DNA from: Flavobacterium sp. AED
GTDB lineage: Bacteria; Bacteroidota; Bacteroidia; Flavobacteriales; Flavobacteriaceae
Assembly: GCF_000812945.1 (NCBI RefSeq)
Contig: NZ_JSYM01000007.1
Span: 113,005 to 177,004 of the forward strand
Length of the DNA stretch: 64,000 nt
Direction of reading: 5' to 3'
Position numbers and translations under genes: made by a program. Positions 34,142 to 44,600 of the stretch are shown here, one piece after another. Under the pieces are notes generated by a model. It did not search any database. It was not told where the DNA came from and saw nothing but the letters and a program-made list of their open reading frames with translations. The first letter of the stretch is position 1. Each line of letters opens with the position of its first letter.

Positions 34142-36541
34142 ATGATTTCAAAAAGAATTGGCACATTCCTGCTTTTATTTTTCATAGCCATAAATTCCTT
34201 TTCACAAGACACAGAACCGGCGAAACAAAAATTTACACTTAGCGGAACTATTATTGATGCCAATAGCAATGAAACATTAATTGGCGTAAACGTTGTTATC
34301 CCAGAATTAAAAACTGGTGTAACTACCAATGAATATGGCTTTTACTCTATTACTGTACCAAAAGGAAATTACAGTGTTCAAATCACCTATTTAGGATATC
34401 AAACTATTGAGGAATCAATAAATTTAGACTTAAACACAAAGAATAATTTTAAATTATCAAGTAATGAAACCGCTTTAAAAGAAGTAGTCATTATTGATAC
34501 TAAAACTAAAACTGATATTCGGAAACCGGAAATGAGTGTCAATAAACTCTCTATTTCGGCTATTAAGAAAATGCCGGTAGTACTTGGCGAAGTGGATGTT
34601 CTCAAATCCATTTTATTACTTCCCGGAGTTACTAATGCCGGCGAAGGCGCGTCCGGATTTAATGTTCGCGGCGGCGGCGCTGACCAAAATTTAATTCTGT
34701 TGGACGAAGCAACCATATTTAACTCCTCTCATGTTTTTGGTTTTTTCTCCGTTTTCAATCCGGATGCTATAAAGGATTTAAAGTTATACAAAGGTGGAAT
34801 CCCGGCTCGTTTTGGAGGAAGAGCTTCTTCGGTTTTGGATATTTATCAAAAGGACGGTAACAGTAAAGGATTTCATGTCAATGGAGGAATTGGATTAATC
34901 TCCAGTAGAATTTTGGCCGAAGGACCAATAGTAAAAGACAAAGGTTCTTTCCTCATTGGAGGACGAAGTTCGTATGCCCATTTATTCTTGAAACTATCCA
35001 AAGATCAAAAAGACAACTCCGCTTATTTTTATGACTTAAATACCAAGTTGAGTTATAAATTGACCCCAAATAACAACTTATATTTATCGGGATATTTTGG
35101 AAGAGATGTTTTTAGCCTAAGCAAAAGCTTTACTAATATTTACGGAAACTCCACTTTAAACTTACGATGGAATCATTTATTTTCAGATAAATTATTTTCG
35201 AATTTATCGTTAATCTATAGTGACTATTATTATGGATTGGATTTGGATTTTGTAGGTTTCAAATGGGATTCTGGCATCAAGAATTATAATATCAAATACG
35301 ATTTCAAGAATTACATTTCCGATAAATTCAAATTGAATTACGGCGTAAGTGCTATTTATTATGATTTTAATCCGGGAACCATCAGACCTTCTGATTTAAA
35401 TTCTGGAATTAATTTTGATCAATTGGATAAAAAATATGCATTCGAACCCGCTTTATATATGAATGCGGACCAGGAAATTTCGAAAAAAATCGCTCTTTCT
35501 TATGGGCTTCGTTACAGTATGTTTTACCGTTTAGGGCAATCTACCGTAAACATTTATGCTGATAATAATCCTGTCACCTTCAATCCGGATTTACAGATTT
35601 ATGAAAAAGCCACTCCTATAGGCACAAAATTCTATGGAAAAAATAAAGCCATTCAGAGTTATAATAATCTGGAACCTCGTTTTTCTTTTGCCTATCAAAT
35701 CAATGAAAATCAATCTGTAAAAGCAAGCTACAACCGAATGGTACAATATTTACAATTGATTTCCAATACGTCCTCTCCTACTCCACTTGACGTGTGGACG
35801 CCTAGTGATAATTTTATAAAACCCCAAATTGCAGATCAAGTGGCTTTAGGATACTTTAAAAACCTAAAAGATGGAATTTATTCTTTGGAAGTAGAAACCT
35901 ATTATAAAAAAGTAAAAAATAGATTGGATTATATTGACGGTGCAAATCTAATTGCAAATAAAGCAATCGAACAAGTGATTTTAAATGGGGAATTAAGATC
36001 TTACGGCTTGGAAATCATGTTCCGTAAAAACGAAGGCAAATTAAACGGTTGGATTTCCTATACTTTATCTAAATCTGAACAACAAACACCAGGAAGAACG
36101 TCAATTGAAACAGGAATCAACAATGGGAATTGGTACAATTCTGTTTATGATAAATTGCATAATATTGCGATTACCAGTTCTTATAATTTAAACGAAAAAT
36201 GGTCTTTTGGAGCTAACTTTGCGTTACAAACCGGACAGCCTGTAACCTATCCGAATGGGCAATATGAATACTTAGGAATAACCGTTCCCAGTTATGGATT
36301 GAGAAACGAAAACCGACTACCGGCTTATCATCATCTGGATATTGCTGCAACATTGACGCCACGCAAAAATAGCGACCGAAACTGGAAAGGAGAATGGGTT
36401 TTTAGCATTTACAATTTGTATAACCGAAAAAATGCCGCTTCAATCAATTTTAGACAAAATACAGATACCGGTATTAATGAGGCTGTAAAAACGTCCATTT
36501 TTGGAGTAGTTCCTGCAGTTAGTTATAACTTCAAATTTTAA
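34142..36541 (+). CDS. TonB-dependent receptor with carboxypeptidase-regulatory-like N-terminus
   Basis: This 799-residue outer-membrane protein has a signal peptide (ending NSFSQ), a CarboxypepD-reg-like domain (about residues 32-110: LSGTIIDANSNETLIGVNVVIP), a plug domain (ILLLPGVTNAGEGASGFNVRGGGADQNLILLDEATIF, PARFGG) and a long beta-barrel ending in aromatic SYNFKF. An in-frame TTG at 34121 is less likely than the ATG at 34142. The DUF4249 lipoprotein gene begins five bases after the stop, a frequent pairing in Bacteroidota. The ligand is unknown; there is no SusD homologue. Confidence 0.9.
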   Translation: MISKRIGTFLLLFFIAINSFSQDTEPAKQKFTLSGTIIDANSNETLIGVNVVIPELKTGVTTNEYGFYSITVPKGNYSVQITYLGYQTIEESINLDLNTKNNFKLSSNETALKEVVIIDTKTKTDIRKPEMSVNKLSISAIKKMPVVLGEVDVLKSILLLPGVTNAGEGASGFNVRGGGADQNLILLDEATIFNSSHVFGFFSVFNPDAIKDLKLYKGGIPARFGGRASSVLDIYQKDGNSKGFHVNGGIGLISSRILAEGPIVKDKGSFLIGGRSSYAHLFLKLSKDQKDNSAYFYDLNTKLSYKLTPNNNLYLSGYFGRDVFSLSKSFTNIYGNSTLNLRWNHLFSDKLFSNLSLIYSDYYYGLDLDFVGFKWDSGIKNYNIKYDFKNYISDKFKLNYGVSAIYYDFNPGTIRPSDLNSGINFDQLDKKYAFEPALYMNADQEISKKIALSYGLRYSMFYRLGQSTVNIYADNNPVTFNPDLQIYEKATPIGTKFYGKNKAIQSYNNLEPRFSFAYQINENQSVKASYNRMVQYLQLISNTSSPTPLDVWTPSDNFIKPQIADQVALGYFKNLKDGIYSLEVETYYKKVKNRLDYIDGANLIANKAIEQVILNGELRSYGLEIMFRKNEGKLNGWISYTLSKSEQQTPGRTSIETGINNGNWYNSVYDKLHNIAITSSYNLNEKWSFGANFALQTGQPVTYPNGQYEYLGITVPSYGLRNENRLPAYHHLDIAATLTPRKNSDRNWKGEWVFSIYNLYNRKNAASINFRQNTDTGINEAVKTSIFGVVPAVSYNFKF

Positions 36542-36546
36542 AGATT

Positions 36547-37368
36547 ATGAGAAAAATAATATATTTTTTAGGGATTACAGTTGCACTTTTTTTAAATAGT
36601 TGCCAAGATGTTGTTCCAATAGATTTAAATACCGCACCGCCGAAACTGGTTATTGAGGCATCCATAAATTGGAAAAAAGGAACCGATGGAAATCAACAAA
36701 AAATAAAATTAACCACAACCACTGATTATTACAGCAGTGTGATTCCTAAAGTTTCTGGAGCCACTGTCACTATTAAAAACAGTTCAAATATCATTTTTAG
36801 TTTTATCGAATCGGCAAATAAAGGAGAATACTTTTGCAATAATTTCATTCCTGTCCTAAATGAATCGTACACATTAACGGTTATTAATGACGGTGCAACG
36901 TACACAGCTACTGAAACATTAAAATCAGTAGCGCCAATAACTGAAATCATTCAAAATAACGAAGGAGGTTTTACAGGTAAGGATATAGAAATCAAATCCT
37001 ATTATACGGATCCGGCTAACGAACCTAATTATTATTTGTACAAATACATTTATTCCAATCAGATTAAATCTAATTTTTACGTAGACCTAGATGAGTTTTT
37101 TGATGGAAATAAATTCTTCAGTATTTCCCAAAATGAAGATTTAAAAGCCGGTGATTTAATCCAAATCAGCCATTACGGAATTTCAAAATCCTACTACAAT
37201 TACCTCAACGTTTTAGTAAGTATCGCAGGGAATAACGGCGGAAGTCCGTTTCAATCCCCACCCGCAACGGTAAGAGGAAATATAATCAACACCACAAATC
37301 CAACAAATTATCCTTTGGGTTATTTTTCACTTAGCGAGGTTGACATTAAAAACTATACCATTGAATAA
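36547..37368 (+). CDS. DUF4249 family lipoprotein
   Basis: This 273-residue protein has a lipoprotein signal peptide (LFLNSCQDV) followed by the DUF4249 pattern: PPKLVIEASINW, VSGATVTIKNSSN, NESYTLTVINDGATYTATETL and a C-terminal FSLSEVD block. DUF4249 lipoproteins are regularly encoded directly after TonB-dependent receptors and probably sit on the cell surface or outer membrane as partners of them. The exact role is unknown. Repeat copy 2 follows its stop codon at once and may end transcription. Confidence 0.85.
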   Translation: MRKIIYFLGITVALFLNSCQDVVPIDLNTAPPKLVIEASINWKKGTDGNQQKIKLTTTTDYYSSVIPKVSGATVTIKNSSNIIFSFIESANKGEYFCNNFIPVLNESYTLTVINDGATYTATETLKSVAPITEIIQNNEGGFTGKDIEIKSYYTDPANEPNYYLYKYIYSNQIKSNFYVDLDEFFDGNKFFSISQNEDLKAGDLIQISHYGISKSYYNYLNVLVSIAGNNGGSPFQSPPATVRGNIINTTNPTNYPLGYFSLSEVDIKNYTIE

Positions 37369-37370
37369 TT

Positions 37371-37514
37371 AGGAGCCAATCCAGCTATCCATTACAAACA
37401 AAACAGGTTCTAAACAGTTTTCTAGCCAGTATAAGGAGCTTCCTTTGGTCGCTCTTCTACTGACACAAAACTAAAGTTTAGAACCTGTTTTGTTTTTCAT
37501 TCTTATCTGGGCTA
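37371..37514 (-). repeat. Structured intergenic repeat, copy 2, with a 100-base central hairpin
   Basis: Read on the minus strand it begins TAGCCCAGAT (identical to copy 1 at 26037) and ends AGCTGGATTGGCTCCT (copy 1: AGCTGGAAATAGCTCCT). The middle is a very long hairpin: a perfect 20-bp inverted repeat, AAACAAAACAGGTTCTAAAC at 37396-37415 with its inverse at 37476-37495. It continues inward through AGTTTT/AAAACT, CAGTA/TACTG and AGGAGC/GCTCTT helices. The central hairpin sequence is unrelated to that of copy 1. Confidence 0.65.
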
Positions 37515-37596
37515 TTTCCGTAAGGGGCAAAATGATAACTTTTAGTTACTTTTACATCATAAATTTTAAATAAGCAATCCTAAATATAAAATCTTC

Positions 37597-38259
37597 ATGT
37601 CCTCACATCACATCGTTCGCGACGACCAAGAACCGGCTTTAATAATTGCCAATGGCGCAGCTTGTAATTCAGAATTATTAGGACAATTGTTAGAATGGTC
37701 TCCTTTAGTAATTGTATTGGATTCAGCCATGGAAAGAGTCATGGAATTAGACATAAAAGTGGATGTTCTTTTAGGGGATTTTGATAGAGGATTTAATCCG
37801 GAACAATACCAAACTTCACAATATCCTATTGAAATAATCCACACCCCAGACCAAAATAAAACCGATTTAGAAAAAGCTTTTGATTATTTAATTCATCGTA
37901 AAATCCCGGCTGTAAATGTCGTTTGGGCAACAGGAAAAAGAGCCGATCATACCATTACCAATCTTACGAATATTGTTCGATATAGAAATTTATTGAAAAT
38001 TGTAATTTTAGACGACCATTCGAAAATATTTTTATTACCAAACAAATTCGAAAAATGGTACACTGCAAATACTCCCATTTCGTTAATACCCATTGGGCAT
38101 GTTACTGGAATACATTCTGACAATTTATTTTATCCATTAAAAGACGACAGCCTAACTATTGGATATAGAACCGGAAGCAGCAATCATGTCATAAAAGATG
38201 GCATCGTCACAATTGAACACAGTGCAGGTGATTTATTAATGATGGAATGTATGGATTGA
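37597..38259 (+). CDS. Thiamine pyrophosphokinase
   Basis: This 220-residue cytosolic enzyme transfers pyrophosphate from ATP to thiamine, giving thiamine diphosphate. Motifs are IIANGAACNSE, then DVLLGDFDRGF (metal-binding Asp cluster), HTPDQNKTDLEKAFDYL, and ATGKRADHTITNL. The C-terminal part is the beta-sandwich thiamine-binding domain with YRTGSSNHV. It is the only thiamine gene in the window. A near-match to the promoter element, TACTTTTA, lies about 45 bases upstream. Confidence 0.9.
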   Translation: MSSHHIVRDDQEPALIIANGAACNSELLGQLLEWSPLVIVLDSAMERVMELDIKVDVLLGDFDRGFNPEQYQTSQYPIEIIHTPDQNKTDLEKAFDYLIHRKIPAVNVVWATGKRADHTITNLTNIVRYRNLLKIVILDDHSKIFLLPNKFEKWYTANTPISLIPIGHVTGIHSDNLFYPLKDDSLTIGYRTGSSNHVIKDGIVTIEHSAGDLLMMECMD

Positions 38260-38292
38260 TGATAAAAAAACGTTCTACACCATTTACTCTAA

Positions 38293-38320
38293 TTTGACAA
38301 GAAAAGATTGACTATCTTTG
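38293..38320 (+). promoter_or_regulatory. rlmF promoter (TTTG ... TATCTTTG)
   Basis: A TTTG at 38293-38296 is followed after 16 bases by TATCTTTG at 38313-38320. The ATG is only 7 bases further on, implying an almost leaderless mRNA. Confidence 0.6.
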
Positions 38321-38327
38321 CGCCGAA

Positions 38328-39281
38328 ATGGAAAAAATAAAACAAACAGCGATTACCGAAAAAACGAATTTACATCCTAGAAATCTAGATCGATTTGGAT
38401 ACGATTTTGAACAATTAATCAAAAATTGTCCTGAATTAAAGGCTTTTGTTTCTGTCAATGAGCACAATATAGAAACCATTGATTTTAGTAATCCCGAAGC
38501 CGTAAAGTCGCTAAACAAAGCCTTACTGGTAACTCATTACGGGATCCAAGATTGGGATATTCCTAAAAATTACCTTTGCCCACCCATTCCCGGTAGAGCA
38601 GATTACATTCATTATATCGCTGATTTATTAGCTTCAAGCAATAACGCAATTATCCCTGAAGGAGAAACGGTTCAAGGTTTAGATATTGGTATAGGCGCCA
38701 ACTGTATTTATCCAATAATAGGAAATTCGACTTACGGATGGAGCTTTGTAGGAACCGATATTGATGAAAAAGCAATCCAAAATTGCAAAAAAATCATCCA
38801 GGACAATCCAAATCTTATGGATGCCATAAGCCTGCAATTACAAACTGAAAGTCGCTTTATTTTTAAAAACATAATTACACCCGAGGATAAATTTACTTTT
38901 ACTATTTGTAATCCTCCCTTTCATAATTCAAAAGAAGAGGCTACAAAATCTTCCATAAGAAAAATCAACAATCTAGAAAATACCAGAACTAAAAATCCTG
39001 TATTGAATTTTGGTGGTCAAAATACTGAATTATGGTGTGAAGGCGGCGAAATAGGTTTCCTGACTCAAATGATTTACGAAAGTGCCAAATATCCTATGAA
39101 CTGTTTGTGGTTTACTACTTTGGTTTCCAAAAAAGAGAATTTATCCAGTATTTATAAAACATTAAACAAAGTTAGCGCAGTTGAAGTAAAAACAATTGAT
39201 ATGGCTCAAGGCCAAAAAACAAGCCGAATTGTAGCCTGGACTTTTTTGAGCGAAGCACAACAGAAAGCCTGGAAATTTTAG
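38328..39281 (+). CDS. rlmF: 23S rRNA (adenine1618-N6)-methyltransferase
   Basis: This 317-residue SAM-dependent enzyme methylates A1618 of 23S rRNA. It opens with LHPRNLDRFGYDFEQLI, has the SAM-binding block GLDIGIGANCIYPI and GTDIDEKAI, and the catalytic N6-methyltransferase motif ICNPPFHNS. LWCEGGEIGFLTQMI is another RlmF block. Length and order match the family. It has its own promoter very close to the start codon. Confidence 0.94.
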   Translation: MEKIKQTAITEKTNLHPRNLDRFGYDFEQLIKNCPELKAFVSVNEHNIETIDFSNPEAVKSLNKALLVTHYGIQDWDIPKNYLCPPIPGRADYIHYIADLLASSNNAIIPEGETVQGLDIGIGANCIYPIIGNSTYGWSFVGTDIDEKAIQNCKKIIQDNPNLMDAISLQLQTESRFIFKNIITPEDKFTFTICNPPFHNSKEEATKSSIRKINNLENTRTKNPVLNFGGQNTELWCEGGEIGFLTQMIYESAKYPMNCLWFTTLVSKKENLSSIYKTLNKVSAVEVKTIDMAQGQKTSRIVAWTFLSEAQQKAWKF

Positions 39282-39723
39282 AATTAAAAAGCACTTTTAA
39301 ATACTTTTAAATCATTCCAAACGATAATACTCATTACTTATTGGCATGTTGTTTTTCGTTATTCACAAAATTGTTTATTTAAATGGAGCATCAATAAAAA
39401 GCTTCTATTATTAAATCAATAATTAAACTTCTAAAAAAAATATTTCCAGAAAAAAATATATAAATATTTGCGAAAAATCGAATTTCTTTATATTTTCAAG
39501 CCTACAAATGAATTTTTGCATATTTTTACGTAAGTTTGCTAAGAAAATCATAGATAATCAATAGGATACTCTTTTACGATTCATCAAATTATTAGCAAAA
39601 AAACATTCATTTTTAAATAGAAAAACATTCAAAAGGAAGAAAAAAGAACCTCTTTATTATCCTTTTTTATAGCAATTCAAATGTTATTTAGCATTAAAAA
39701 AATGAACTAATCCAAACTAAATT
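39282..39723. other. 442-base A/T-rich spacer, no gene seen
   Basis: No coding frame, strong hairpin or complete TAnnTTTG element stands out. A short direct repeat (ACTTTTAAAT twice at about 39292-39312) is present. Confidence 0.5.
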
Positions 39724-40332
39724 GTGAAAAGGCAACTACTACATACCGAAACACAAGATGACTCCATACTTTGGAGCAATCTAAAAAAAGGGGATGAAAA
39801 AGCTTTTTCAATACTTTTTAAAAAGCATTATTCCCATTTAGTTCGTTATGGAAATTCATTTATTCCATTTCCTGAAAAGGTGCAGGATTGCGTACAAGAT
39901 GTTTTTACAGATATTTGGGTTTATAGAAATAAACTAAATGATTCAGTGGTAGTAAAAGCATACTTACTAGCAAGTGTTCGTAAACGAATCACACGATTAC
40001 AAGAACGTGATCGTATTTTTCGTGTAAGTACTTCCATAGATTCCATTAAATTTTTATTTGATTTTTCTATAGAACATCATCTCATTGCAGACGAGATAAC
40101 TGCTGACAAAGTTTCACGTCTCAATCAACTAATCAATAATTTGCCTTCTCGCCAAAAAGAAGCCTTATATCTTCGCTACAACCAGGAACTTACTGTAGAT
40201 CAAATAGCACATACGCTTGATATTAATTATCAATCAGCAAACAATCTTTTACATCGTGCTTTATTATGCCTGCGCAAAGATTGGAAAGGAAGTATTTCCC
40301 TTATTTTCCTGCTATTATCAACTGTCTTTTAG
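39724..40332 (+). CDS. ECF sigma factor (FecI-like)
   Basis: This 202-residue protein has region 2 (about residues 25-95, with FSILFKKHYSHLVRYGNSFI and VQDCVQDVFTDIWVYR) and region 4 (about 135-185: LINNLPSRQKEALYLRYNQELTVDQIAHTLDINYQSANNLLHRALLCLRK). It starts at a GTG. It is followed by a FecR-type anti-sigma factor and an STN-containing TonB-dependent receptor, so it should turn on transcription of the receptor in response to a signal relayed through FecR. Confidence 0.92.
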   Translation: MKRQLLHTETQDDSILWSNLKKGDEKAFSILFKKHYSHLVRYGNSFIPFPEKVQDCVQDVFTDIWVYRNKLNDSVVVKAYLLASVRKRITRLQERDRIFRVSTSIDSIKFLFDFSIEHHLIADEITADKVSRLNQLINNLPSRQKEALYLRYNQELTVDQIAHTLDINYQSANNLLHRALLCLRKDWKGSISLIFLLLSTVF

Positions 40333-40421
40333 GTTTCAAAAAATAAAATCAAAAAAAATTAGAATTTAGTGAGTATCCAGTAAAAAAACTGTCCTCTATA
40401 TAATTGTAACCTTTTTTTTTG

Positions 40422-41537
40422 ATGCAACACCGTAACAATTATACTGAAATAGAAGACTTTTTAGCCGATGAATCATTCCATCTATGGGTGTGTTTCAAAG
40501 ACGACCAACAAAACTGGGAAGAATGGACTTTAGAAAACTCCAGTCGTGCTAAATTGGTAGAAGAAGCCCGTTTATGGCTGTTAGCAATGAAAACTCCTGA
40601 TACTGACTTATCTTCTGAGGCCGTTCAAAACGCATTAGAAGCTACTTGGATGAAAATTGAAACAAAAGAAGAAAATAAAAATGCAGTAGCACAACCAGTT
40701 CTTAAACTTTGGAAAAACCAATGGTTTAGAAAAGTAGCTGCTATTTTAGTTATAGGTCTTTTATCCGGCTGGTTTTACAACCAACATTTTGGTGCTAAAA
40801 ATTCGACACTTACCTACAATGAACTGATCAATGAAAATGATGAGGGTCTGGTTGAGCAAACTAATAATTCAGACAAACCCCAAATAATAACATTATCAGA
40901 TGGTAGTTCTGTATTATTACAACCCAATAGTAAGTTGAGTTATCCAAAAATATTTGTGGGTAATGAGAGAAAGGTTTACTTATCTGGTGAAGGTTTTTTT
41001 GAAATCAGTAAAAATCCTCAGAAACCATTTTTTGTCTTTGCTAATGAAATTGTCACTAAAGTAGTTGGAACTAGTTTTAAAATAAAAGCATACGCTAATC
41101 AGCCAAATATAGAAGTGGTAGTTCGTACCGGTAAAGTTAAGGTAAGATCAAACCAGTTAATCGCAAACGCAAAAGACGAATTGATTGTATTATTACCCAA
41201 TCAAGCCTTACGATTCGTGCGTAAAAATTTAATTTTTAATAAAATTACAGATATAACGCAAGATGAATCTTTAAGTCATTCTACGAGCAATATTGAACAA
41301 TTGCGATTTGAATTTACAGATATTCCTGTTGCCCAAATTTTCAAAACTATTGAGCAAGCTTATTTGGTGAAAATTGATTTTCCTCAGGAAAAATTAAAAG
41401 ACTGTTATCTTACCACATCGTTGGGAGACCAACCTTTACCAGAAAAACTCAAAATTATCTGTAAAAGTCTTGGGAACAATAGCAGTTATGAAATGAATGG
41501 AAACCAAATAATTATTATATCAGATGGATGCAACTAA
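40422..41537 (+). CDS. FecR-family anti-sigma factor
   Basis: This 371-residue protein has a cytoplasmic N-terminal part that would bind the sigma factor, one membrane helix (about residues 105-122, VAAILVIGLLSGWFY), and a periplasmic FecR domain: IITLSDGSSVLLQPNSKLSYPK, RKVYLSGEGFFEISKNPQKPFFVFANEIVTKVVGTSFKIKAY. A C-terminal DUF4974-like block (FTDIPVAQIFKTIEQAYLVKIDF) follows. The ATG at 40422 is preferred to the overlapping TTG at 40419. It passes the receptor's signal to the sigma factor encoded upstream. Confidence 0.92.
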   Translation: MQHRNNYTEIEDFLADESFHLWVCFKDDQQNWEEWTLENSSRAKLVEEARLWLLAMKTPDTDLSSEAVQNALEATWMKIETKEENKNAVAQPVLKLWKNQWFRKVAAILVIGLLSGWFYNQHFGAKNSTLTYNELINENDEGLVEQTNNSDKPQIITLSDGSSVLLQPNSKLSYPKIFVGNERKVYLSGEGFFEISKNPQKPFFVFANEIVTKVVGTSFKIKAYANQPNIEVVVRTGKVKVRSNQLIANAKDELIVLLPNQALRFVRKNLIFNKITDITQDESLSHSTSNIEQLRFEFTDIPVAQIFKTIEQAYLVKIDFPQEKLKDCYLTTSLGDQPLPEKLKIICKSLGNNSSYEMNGNQIIIISDGCN

Positions 41538-41576
41538 CCCTAATTAGCCTATGAATTAAAGTACTTAAACAAAAAA

Positions 41577-41645
41577 GCGCCGAAAATGCTGTAACATTCC
41601 CGACGCCTTGAATTAAATCAATTACCTCTCTGTAAAGAGTAATTG
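41577..41645 (+). other. Two tandem hairpins with the same CTGTAA loop
   Basis: Hairpin A is GCGCCGAAAATG-CTGTAA-CATTCCCGACGC (41577-41606; 9 of 12 pairs). Hairpin B is CAATTACCTCT-CTGTAA-AGAGTAATTG (41619-41645; one bulged C). They lie in the spacer between fecR and its receptor, ending about 50 bases before the receptor ATG. Confidence 0.5.
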
Positions 41646-41697
41646 TTGCGTTCTCAATAACCAAACAAAAGAATATTAACAAACACAAACCAAAATT

Positions 41698-44600
41698 ATG
41701 AAAAAAACCGTCCTTAAACAACGATTACTCTTTCGAATCATGAAAATAACCTTATTTCAATTTGTTTTAGCCCTTGTTTTTTCAAGCGTTACAATAGCGA
41801 ATAATATCAGAGGACAAAGAAAATTGGATACAAAGGTAACTATTACCCTAACCGATTTAAACTTAGATACCGCGTTAACTAAACTTGAAAAATTGGCAAA
41901 TGTGAAATTTTCGTATAATTCGAGAATGACACAATTTAATCAAAAAGTGAGTGTTTCTGCTAATAATGAAGCGTTATCAAGTGTACTTACCCGTATTTTA
42001 AAACCACTTAAAATTAATTATACTGAAGTAAGCAATCAAATTGTTTTACAAAAGGAAGGAATTCTAAAAGTGGGCATGAATGGAGACCTTATGTCGACAC
42101 TAAATGAAAATATAGCTGCTGAAATTATTAAAGGCCGTGTAGTTGATGATGGTGGTCAACCTTTACCAGGTGTAACAATTCTTGTAAAAGGAACTACAAA
42201 AGGAACTACGACTGATGCAGATGGAAATTATACTATCACTGCTCAAATGGGTGATGTTTTACAATTTTCTTATGTAGGTTTAGAAACTAAATCAGTAACT
42301 GTAACTGGAAACATTGTAAATGTAACTTTAACAGGAAGCGGTGAAACATTGCAAGATGTTGTTGTAATAGGTTCCCGTAATCCTACCAGAACGGTAACAG
42401 AATCTGCTGTGCCAATTGATGTAATCAGCATGAAAGAGATTGCTTCACAAGGTCCTCAAGTTAACTTAAATCAAATTTTGAACATGGTTGCACCATCGTT
42501 TACATCAAACACTACTACTGTAGCTGATGGAACGGATCACATTGACCCTGCACAATTAAGAGGTTTAGGACCAGATCAAGTATTGGTATTGGTTAACGGA
42601 AAAAGAAGACATACTTCTTCTTTAGTAAATATTAATGGATCCCCAGGACGAGGATCTGTAGGAACGGATTTAAATGCAATTCCTGCTTTTGCTATCGAAA
42701 AAATCGAAGTATTAAGAGACGGAGCTTCCGCACAATATGGTTCTGATGCTATTGCAGGTGTAATCAATATTAATGTAAAGAAAAACACCAATAAATTAGA
42801 TGTTGCCCTTTTTGGAGGAGGAAATCTTTCAAAAGGCGCTAATGACCACGATGGCGGTATTGATGGTGGTAATTACCAATTAGACTTAAACTACGGAACA
42901 GGTCTTGGTAAAGAGAAAAGTTTTATTAATGCAACAGCCAGTTTTCAACTTAGAGATGCTACAAGCAGAGCAAAAGATGTGACTGGTAATTTATTCAATG
43001 CCTATAACGCAGTTGAACAAAGAGCTGCAGAAGCTGGAACAAATATTAATGCTCTTTTTGGAAACATTAATAATACTCCAAATACGGCACAAATACTTTC
43101 AAGTATTAAAACGTACGCTCCACAAGTAGGTTATTTTACAACGGCACAACAAACTGCTATAACTGGAGCTACGACTATTTCTCAAATGCAAACAGCATTA
43201 AATTTTGATGCCACTGCAGGAGAATTAGCTTATAGAAGTCTTGAAAGAAAAGATTTCAATATGAGAGTGGGACAATCTTCTTTGAAAAGCGCACAATTCT
43301 TTTTGAACGCTGCTTATCCAATCAATGATAAATTAGAAGTGTATGCTTTTGGCGGAACTAGTTATAGAACCGGGGAAGCTGCCGGTTTTTACAGAAAACC
43401 AAATCAAGCTAGATCATATACCGGTTTATATCCAAATGGATTTTTGCCAGAAATTCATTCTACAATCGGCGATGTATCTGTAGCTGCTGGTCTTAGAGGT
43501 CTTTTATTCGAAAATTGGAATTTTGATTTAAGTAATACTTTTGGGAAAAACACTTTTGACTATAATATCGAAAACACAGTTAATGCTTCCTTAAGAGAAA
43601 AATCTGCTACTCAATTTGATGCCGGTGGCTTAGGTTTCTCTCAAAACACAACCAATTTTGATATCAACAGAAAATTTGATGTATTAAAAGGATTAAACGT
43701 TGCATTTGGTGCAGAATACAGACATGAAAACTTCACTATCAATGCAGGTGAGCCAGATTCATATAACCTATATGATATCAATGGAGCTGTAGTTACCGGG
43801 ACAACTCCTGCTAACATTAAAGTTACTGACTTTTATGGGGCTACAAGACCAGGTGGAGCACAAGTATTCCCAGGTTTCAGACCAGCAAATGCTATTGACA
43901 AAGGACGTAACAGTTATGCCGTTTATACTGATTTAGAATTAGATCTTACTGACAAATGGTTAGTTAACGGAGCAGTTCGTTTTGAGAATTATTCTGATTT
44001 TGGAAACACGACTAATTTCAAAGTTGCATCTCGTTATAAATTAACAGATAACATCAATTTACGTGGTGCTGTTTCAACTGGATTTAGAGCGCCATCATTA
44101 CACCAAATCTATTTTAATTCAACAGCTACACAATTCGTAGGTGGTGTACCATTTGAAGTTGGAACATTCAGTAATGACTCTCCAGTAGCAAAAGCTTTGG
44201 GAATTCCAACATTAAAACAAGAAGAATCTAAAAGTGCCAGTATTGGATTTACTGCAAAAATACCTGCTGCCAATCTTACTTTAACTGCCGATGCTTATAT
44301 TGTAAAAATTAATGACAGAGTAGTTCTTACCGATCAATTTACTTCTAATGCTGTTACAAAACCTTACTTTGATGCCGCTGGAGCAACTGCTGCAACTTTC
44401 TTTGCTAATGCAATTGACACGGAATCAAAAGGAATTGATGTTGTAATTAGCCATAAAATAAGTTTAGGTGAAGGTCTATCTTTAAAAACTGATTTGTCTG
44501 GTACCATTTCTAATACCCAAAAAGTAGGCGACATCCATGCATCACCTATATTAGAAGCAGCAGGTCAGATAAACAGATACTATTCTGAATCTTCAAGAAT

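Noticed and set aside
41515..41721. 68-codon minus-strand frame between fecR and the receptor
   Set aside because: It overlaps both genes and the twin hairpins, and shows no protein-like composition.
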